A DNA stretch of 64,000 nucleotides, from assembly GCF_018255755.1 (NCBI RefSeq), contig NZ_CP073766.1, positions 2,356,001-2,420,000 of the forward strand, given 5' to 3'. This DNA is from Chitinophaga sp. HK235 (lineage in GTDB: Bacteria; Bacteroidota; Bacteroidia; Chitinophagales; Chitinophagaceae). This document shows, piece by piece, positions 59,442-64,000 of this stretch. The position numbers were made by a program, and so were the translations under genes. The notes beneath the pieces were generated by a model that saw only the letters and a list, made by a program, of their open reading frames with translations, did not search any database and had not been told where the DNA came from. Position 1 is the stretch's first letter; each line of letters begins with the position of its first letter.

Positions 59442-60651
59442 TGTCCAGTATTTTCAGGTAAGTGCCTGCAGCGATATCCAGCGAATACCGCTGTTGCGCC
59501 AGCATTTTGGCTTTCACCTGCTGCTGTTGCAACAGGGCTTTATCGTTGATATATTCCGCAAAACGCCGGGCTTCTACCGGCATGTCAGCCGCATCGTAAT
59601 GCATCACAAACCCCACGTTTTCCTGTTCGATCACATCGGCCTGCCAGCCGCGGTGGTTGATTAAAACAGGGCGCCCGGCGGCCAGGCAATCAAAAAACTT
59701 ATTGGCCGAATTAGCCCACAATTCCGGCACCGGAATTACAAAAGAACTGGCTATCGTACATTCGTAATAAAGCTGCGCCAGCTGCGATTTAGGCACCGGA
59801 TCAAAGAACCAGAGATTGGTATTCAGCACACCCTGCTCTGCTGCATATTGCAACAGCCGTGTTTTCTCCATACCATCACCAAACACAACAAATACCACGG
59901 TATCATCCAGCTTTCTCATATATACAGCCAGATCCACCAGGTACTTCAGGCCATTGACCATGCCCAGCGTTCCGGCATACAACACCGTTTTCTGCGGTGT
60001 ATAGCCCAGCAGGCCACTAAGGATACTTTTACCCGCATCATATTTTCCAAAGCGCACCACCTCCGATATATTGGGAATGACCGATATTTTTTTAACGGGA
60101 ATGGCTGTACGCTGTTCAATGGATTTTTTCATATCATCAGACAGCGGTACGATATGCGCCGCCTTTTTATAAATGCGTTTCTCGAATCTGTTGAGCAGCT
60201 TTACCAGTATTTTGTTGTTGATGATACCCATGGCTACCGGTACTTCCGGCCATACATCACGCACCTCAAAGATGAAGGGCACTTTATGCAGGGAGCGTTT
60301 TATCATAGCTGGTAAAGCGATGGTAATGGGTGTGCTGGTAGCCAATACCACATCACCTTTGAGTTTTAATACCCGGAAGGTAGACTTCACCACAAACTTT
60401 ATGAAGGTGAGCGCTCTTTTGGCGAAGCCCATCTTGTTGCTGTATTCCAGATTCAGTACATGCAGTTCAATACCATCTTCCTCCATCACGGTCCAGGTAT
60501 CTGTAAAAGTGTACTGGCGCAGGAAAGAGCTGGTTGTCACCACTACCACCTTGTGGCCGGCTTTCACAAACTGAGTGGCGAGGTCATAGGAACGGGTGCC
60601 GCCGGAAGAGGCGGGCATTGCAAAATATTGATGTATATAAAGTATTCTCAT
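59428..60651 (-). CDS. Glycosyltransferase family 4
   Basis: A 407-residue GT-B enzyme (WbuB/WcaL-like start: RILYIHQYFAMPASSGGTRS). FVFGDGMEKTRLL, TVLYAGTLGMVNGLKYLVDL and SANKFFDCLAAGRPVLINHR form the donor-binding region with GT4 spacing. It overlaps the next gene by 14 bases and the previous by 4 (ATGA), so it is translated in step with them. The sugar is unknown. Confidence 0.9.
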   Translation of the reverse strand: MRILYIHQYFAMPASSGGTRSYDLATQFVKAGHKVVVVTTSSFLRQYTFTDTWTVMEEDGIELHVLNLEYSNKMGFAKRALTFIKFVVKSTFRVLKLKGDVVLATSTPITIALPAMIKRSLHKVPFIFEVRDVWPEVPVAMGIINNKILVKLLNRFEKRIYKKAAHIVPLSDDMKKSIEQRTAIPVKKISVIPNISEVVRFGKYDAGKSILSGLLGYTPQKTVLYAGTLGMVNGLKYLVDLAVYMRKLDDTVVFVVFGDGMEKTRLLQYAAEQGVLNTNLWFFDPVPKSQLAQLYYECTIASSFVIPVPELWANSANKFFDCLAAGRPVLINHRGWQADVIEQENVGFVMHYDAADMPVEARRFAEYINDKALLQQQQVKAKMLAQQRYSLDIAAGTYLKILDNVVS

Positions 60652-61157
60652 CGCATTTTTTTTATGAACACTGCCGGAATGCCTCCATACAAACCATCTG
60701 CTTCCTCATATTTTTTATTGAGCACAGCGCCGGCTCCCAGGATGGAACGTTCCGGCAGGATGCTACCGCCCAATACGGAGCAATTGCCTGCAATCCATGA
60801 TCCTGCGCCTATTTTGACCGGCCGCCGTAATGATTTACCATAACGGTAGGAGTTGTTTAAAAAGGTATGGTTGCCGGATGATATAATACAGTTGGGTCCA
60901 ACGATCACTTCATCTCCAATTCTGATATCGATACCAATCACTACGGTATGGTGGGCGATATATACATTGTTTCCTACTTCCAGGCCAGACAGTGAATTCA
61001 GTACAGCCGTAGACGTTACCTGGAAGTTACGGCCACAGCTTTTCATCATCAGGGAATACAGGAATCCCCTGAAACGCATGAATAAAGGGATATTGGGCAA
61101 CAGGAAGGTGCTCACCTTCACCAGCCAGGAGTATAGGATAGATATTTTAACCCTCAT
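60648..61157 (-). CDS. Hexapeptide-repeat acyltransferase (WcaF-like)
   Basis: A 169-residue left-handed beta-helix acetyltransferase: NNVYIAHHTVVIGIDIRIGD, VGPNCIISSGNHTFLNNSYR, IGAGSWIAGNCSVLGGSILP and ILGAGAVLNKKYEEADGLYG. The histidine in SGNHTF is the likely catalytic base. It probably O-acetylates a sugar of the exopolysaccharide. The start overlaps the upstream GT4 gene by 11 bases. Confidence 0.88.
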   Translation of the reverse strand: MRVKISILYSWLVKVSTFLLPNIPLFMRFRGFLYSLMMKSCGRNFQVTSTAVLNSLSGLEVGNNVYIAHHTVVIGIDIRIGDEVIVGPNCIISSGNHTFLNNSYRYGKSLRRPVKIGAGSWIAGNCSVLGGSILPERSILGAGAVLNKKYEEADGLYGGIPAVFIKKMR

Positions 61158-62295
61158 GAAAAATGCTTTTAATAAATCCTTCTATAGTAAATCCTTTCAC
61201 TTTCGTATAGGCGTTATGGCTCAGCTGTTGCATCAGTGTGCGGTCTTTCACCAGGGTATCCACCTTTTGATAAAAGGCTTCATGATCATTGAAATCAGCG
61301 AACAATATTTCCTGTTTGTCTTCAAATACATTGGGTAAAGAGCCTACCGGCGTGCTTACCACAGCCAGACTGTTGGCCATGGCTTCTAGGATCACACGGG
61401 GTGATCCTTCAGACAGGCTGGCAAAACAGAAGATATCGTGTGAGCGCAGGATACTGTTCAGCTCCTGCCGGTTGTCGACATGTCCTGCAAAATGTATATG
61501 CCCGTCCAGGTGTAATACGGCGGCGAGGTCTTTCAGCTCTCTTTCAAATTCGCCGGAACCGACCACGGTGAGGCGGGAGCCGGGATATTTCCTTTGAACG
61601 ATCTGGAAAGAACGGATGACGGTCTCCACTCCTTTTGCTTTACGCAGATAGCCTACGTACAACAGTTTCGGCCCGTCGTCTGTAATACCGGTGATTTCCC
61701 TGGTATAGAAATCGGCATCATTGAGTGTGGAGGAAATCACTGCCTTTGCCTTAACTCCCCAGCCGGACAATTTTTCTCTGAGATGATGACCATTGGTAAA
61801 AACCTGTGCTCCTTTACAAGCCCACATATAGGCTGAATGTTCTGGCATGAAAAAGGTAATCATGGTAAACTTCTTCAGTCGGCTGAAATTGGGGTTGGTT
61901 TTAGCTGCGTCTACCGGGTCGCCTACAAAATGAACAATCCGTTTCTTTCCTTTAAAAAAGAACTTTCCTAACCAGCCGAACGGCACCGGATAACGGGCAT
62001 ATACTTCATCATAATCCTTTAGTTTGCGGTATGCATTGAGGTAAGCCGGGAAATGTGGTATGGCACGCATATAACTGCCGGAATACGGTAACGCATATAC
62101 TTTTACGTTATCGAAACAGCCTATGTCCATGAGTGCATTGCCGGTTTTTCCCCGATGTTGCTGAACAGGTGACAGCAGACATACTTCCTCATAATATTTT
62201 ACGATCTCCTTCAGATACACCCAGTGCGTGTAAGGCAAATAATACCGTCCTTTATCCCTGTGCACCACCCATGCATGTACAAGCAGTTTTGCCAT
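61147..62295 (-). CDS. Glycosyltransferase family 4
   Basis: A 382-residue GT4 enzyme. KLLYVGYLRKAKGVETVIRS, LTVVGSGEFERELKDLA, IHFAGHVDNRQELNSILRSH and FASLSEGSPRVILEAMANSL form the C-terminal donor domain. The N-terminal half is divergent and probably binds the acceptor. It is 21 bases after the beta-helix gene on the same strand and overlaps the acyltransferase by 11 bases. Linkage unknown. Confidence 0.9.
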   Translation of the reverse strand: MAKLLVHAWVVHRDKGRYYLPYTHWVYLKEIVKYYEEVCLLSPVQQHRGKTGNALMDIGCFDNVKVYALPYSGSYMRAIPHFPAYLNAYRKLKDYDEVYARYPVPFGWLGKFFFKGKKRIVHFVGDPVDAAKTNPNFSRLKKFTMITFFMPEHSAYMWACKGAQVFTNGHHLREKLSGWGVKAKAVISSTLNDADFYTREITGITDDGPKLLYVGYLRKAKGVETVIRSFQIVQRKYPGSRLTVVGSGEFERELKDLAAVLHLDGHIHFAGHVDNRQELNSILRSHDIFCFASLSEGSPRVILEAMANSLAVVSTPVGSLPNVFEDKQEILFADFNDHEAFYQKVDTLVKDRTLMQQLSHNAYTKVKGFTIEGFIKSIFHEG

Positions 62296-62316
62296 AATTA
62301 TTCTCTCCTTGATTAT

Positions 62317-63564
62317 TTATTTATCTTCTATTCTTATTTTACTTTCCCTGCTCAAACCCGCTTTGATTTTCTTCACTGCATCCTGACCAGCTGCGCTTTG
62401 TACCTGTGAGCTAAAAGTCTGTACCGCGCTTTTAGCGGTATTAACACCTGCCGACGGCTCTATCACACGGATATTTTTCAGTTCAGTTACCGGCAGCATC
62501 TGATAGTTGCTACGGTAGCGGAAAGGCTTTTCATTATTTTTCCAAACCGGATTAATCACGGAGATCTGTCCGGTCATCTCACGGTCAGTATTACGGAAGC
62601 CGGAGCCGAGGCGGAAACCGCTGTAGGACTTATCATCCAGATGATCCCTGATCACAATATTTGTATTCACGCTGCTGCTGGCGCTGGGCAGTCTGGTGAG
62701 TACGATCAGTATGCCATCCCTTGCATTGTTGTAGGTGGTCACGCTGTCGATGGTGATGTTATTGATGATATCTTTGGGTTCATTGGGTTCTATATCAATA
62801 CCACTCATGGGTAAGGTGCCATAAGTATTGGCAATAGTGGTATGGCGGATATTGATATTACGGCCGCAGACGATGGAGATACCGTTTCTGCGGTTGTAAT
62901 CCAGCAGACCGTTGTAGATATTGATGTTTTCACTGGGGATATAATGATCATTCACCACATCACGGGTACGCCAGCCTATGTAGATACCATCGCCCCAGCA
63001 GTTGGAGATACGCGGATTATAGATACTAACGTCTTTGGCTGAACGAATAGCGATGCCCATGCCATGTTCGCCGGCAGTGCCCTGATGATCGTTGCGATCG
63101 CCGATCAGGCGGGCATTGTAGATCTTGACATTATTGACACCATGCAGGCGTAGTATCTCGAATTTTTCCAGATTGTTGGGCTGCATGATCAGTTTGGAAC
63201 CGGGCTTAAAATACAGGTTGGCATTGCTGCTGACGGTAAGCCCTTTACTGCTGATCAGCACCGGAAAATCAGGGAATACCACATCCCTGTTTTTATCGAG
63301 GCCGTTTTGCAGGTAGTCGGTATAATCCACGGTACCGTCTCTTTTGTATCCTGGCGGCAACAGTGTAGTGAGGTCTACGGCTGCGCGTATGCCTGCATTG
63401 ACTATTGCAGTCATGGTGGCGGATGGTGTGGGGCTGTATTGTGCGGGCACAGTACTGAAGACAAACTTCTTCCCGTTGTAATCGATGTCGCCACCCTGTG
63501 CCATACAGGACATGGCATACATGGCGAGGCCGCATAAGAGGGCGCCAGATCTGGACATGGTCAT
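62317..63564 (-). CDS. Exported right-handed parallel beta-helix protein
   Basis: A 415-residue protein with signal peptide (ALLCGLAMYAMSCMA) and a pectate-lyase-like N-terminus (AAVDLTTLLPPGYKRDGTVD; YLQNGLDKNRDVVFPDFPVL). Repeated coils such as LRLHGVNNVKIYNARLIGDR, IYNPRISNCWGDGIYIGWR and NGISIVCGRNINIRHTTIAN mark the PbH1 helix, up to about residue 320. Such proteins in exopolysaccharide operons may be lyases, epimerases or hydrolases acting on the polymer during export. No catalytic residues can be assigned by eye. The C-terminal 60 residues are low complexity. Confidence 0.85.
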   Translation of the reverse strand: MTMSRSGALLCGLAMYAMSCMAQGGDIDYNGKKFVFSTVPAQYSPTPSATMTAIVNAGIRAAVDLTTLLPPGYKRDGTVDYTDYLQNGLDKNRDVVFPDFPVLISSKGLTVSSNANLYFKPGSKLIMQPNNLEKFEILRLHGVNNVKIYNARLIGDRNDHQGTAGEHGMGIAIRSAKDVSIYNPRISNCWGDGIYIGWRTRDVVNDHYIPSENINIYNGLLDYNRRNGISIVCGRNINIRHTTIANTYGTLPMSGIDIEPNEPKDIINNITIDSVTTYNNARDGILIVLTRLPSASSSVNTNIVIRDHLDDKSYSGFRLGSGFRNTDREMTGQISVINPVWKNNEKPFRYRSNYQMLPVTELKNIRVIEPSAGVNTAKSAVQTFSSQVQSAAGQDAVKKIKAGLSRESKIRIEDK

Positions 63565-63624
63565 CTCTTTAACATTTAACTGTTAACAATCGGTTTTTCT
63601 CAATCTGTTTATATATACCCGGCA

Positions 63625-64000
63625 TCAGCCCGGATACCAGTGCAGGTCATTGTCCTGCGGCTCCGTGCGCTGCCTGTTTTTGGGCAATATTGCTAATTCA
63701 TAGGATATCGGAATAAAGTATACAGCAAACAAAAATATAAGGTAATCAACCAGCCAGGATCGATGCACAAATACTACAGCGAAGAAGAAAAATGATAACA
63801 GTACACACCGCTGTTTTCTCCCGTAGGTCATCACAAAAAACCATACGACATACAATACAATCCCTGCCAGTCCATATTTCAGCAAAAAAGAACGATAATC
63901 GGAAGATGTCACTTCAAAATTCTCCGTGATGGTTCTGCCACCACCGAAAAAATTGATCCGATAACGGGTATAGTGGTCATAGAAGCGGGAGAACTCCGCG
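63625..64000 (-). CDS. O-antigen polymerase/ligase-like membrane protein, C-terminal fragment
   Basis: The frame is open to the right edge, so the GTG at 63912 is not the real start. Visible sequence is RTITENFEVTSSDYRSFLLK followed by YGLAGIVLYVVWFFVMTYG, then FFFFAVVFVHRSWLV and YLIFLFAVYFIPISYELAIL, three membrane segments. A periplasmic loop ending in SDYRSFLLKYG is typical of Wzy-type O-antigen polymerases and WaaL-like ligases. It is 60 bases upstream of the beta-helix gene on the same strand and belongs to the exopolysaccharide operon. Confidence 0.65.
   Translation of the reverse strand, partial: AEFSRFYDHYTRYRINFFGGGRTITENFEVTSSDYRSFLLKYGLAGIVLYVVWFFVMTYGRKQRCVLLSFFFFAVVFVHRSWLVDYLIFLFAVYFIPISYELAILPKNRQRTEPQDNDLHWYPG

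Noticed and set aside
1..64000. CRISPR array, tRNA or rRNA genes
   Set aside because: No regularly spaced direct repeats, no T-loop sequence in a cloverleaf, and no rRNA-like segments were recognised on either strand.

Overview
The window looks like a chromosomal segment of a Bacteroidota bacterium of the Chitinophaga type (family Chitinophagaceae). The evidence is type IX secretion sorting domains (a Por-type tail on a metalloprotease and a gliding-motility CHU_C tail with SprB-like repeats), an outer-membrane beta-barrel protein with a carboxypeptidase-regulatory-like N-terminus, the futalosine menaquinone enzyme MqnE, bacillithiol enzyme BshC, and several upstream sequences matching the Bacteroidota -7 promoter motif TAnnTTTG. 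No rRNA, tRNA or CRISPR array was seen. The species assignment is inference from gene content.

Region 1 (1-7.3 kb) is one edge of a surface-polysaccharide locus. It holds a truncated family 2 glycosyltransferase, an FdtB-like aminotransferase and FdtA-like ketoisomerase (together a dTDP-3-amino-3,6-dideoxyhexose module), two more glycosyltransferases, two methyltransferases, a divergent Wzx-type flippase and an NlpC/P60 lipoprotein. Region 2 (7.4-26 kb) is mostly housekeeping: dnaE, trxA, a secreted M43 metalloprotease translationally overlapping mqnE, a DUF192 lipoprotein, a Rnk/GreA-like factor, an FMN glutamate-synthase-domain protein, a large c-type-heme lipoprotein, a nucleoside transporter, a DUF4259 protein and smc.

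Region 3 (26-41 kb) has an outer-membrane barrel protein, a FUSC transporter, a complete IS1182-type element inserted right after it, bshC, a family 4 glycosyltransferase converging on an apparent glgA-glgC-GH130 operon (storage or compatible glycan metabolism), and a DUF72 protein. Region 4 (41-55 kb) has a two-domain FAD/Fe-S dehydrogenase, a tripartite RND efflux operon (TolC, adaptor, permease) with a methyltransferase behind it, a TMEM175-like channel overlapping a DUF2157-like membrane protein, a class I terpene synthase with an isopentenyl-diphosphate isomerase just upstream, and a free-methionine-R-sulfoxide reductase.

Region 5 (55-64 kb) is a second exopolysaccharide locus running off the right edge: a CpsB/YwqE-type phosphatase, a T9SS-exported SprB-repeat protein, then a tightly packed minus-strand operon of Wzy/ligase-like membrane protein (partial), parallel beta-helix protein, two family 4 glycosyltransferases, a hexapeptide acyltransferase, the initiating phosphoglycosyl transferase and a PglE-like aminotransferase.

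Non-coding structure includes three copies of a 20-bp palindrome (two of them as an inverted pair), an 18-bp perfect inverted repeat in front of dnaE, hairpins at both ends of the IS that read inward as terminators, and a long nested hairpin between 17.75 and 17.83 kb. No clearly new biological system stands out. The best leads are the terpene synthase/Idi pair, the GT4-GH130-glg group, the TMEM175/DUF2157 pair and the repeat structures.
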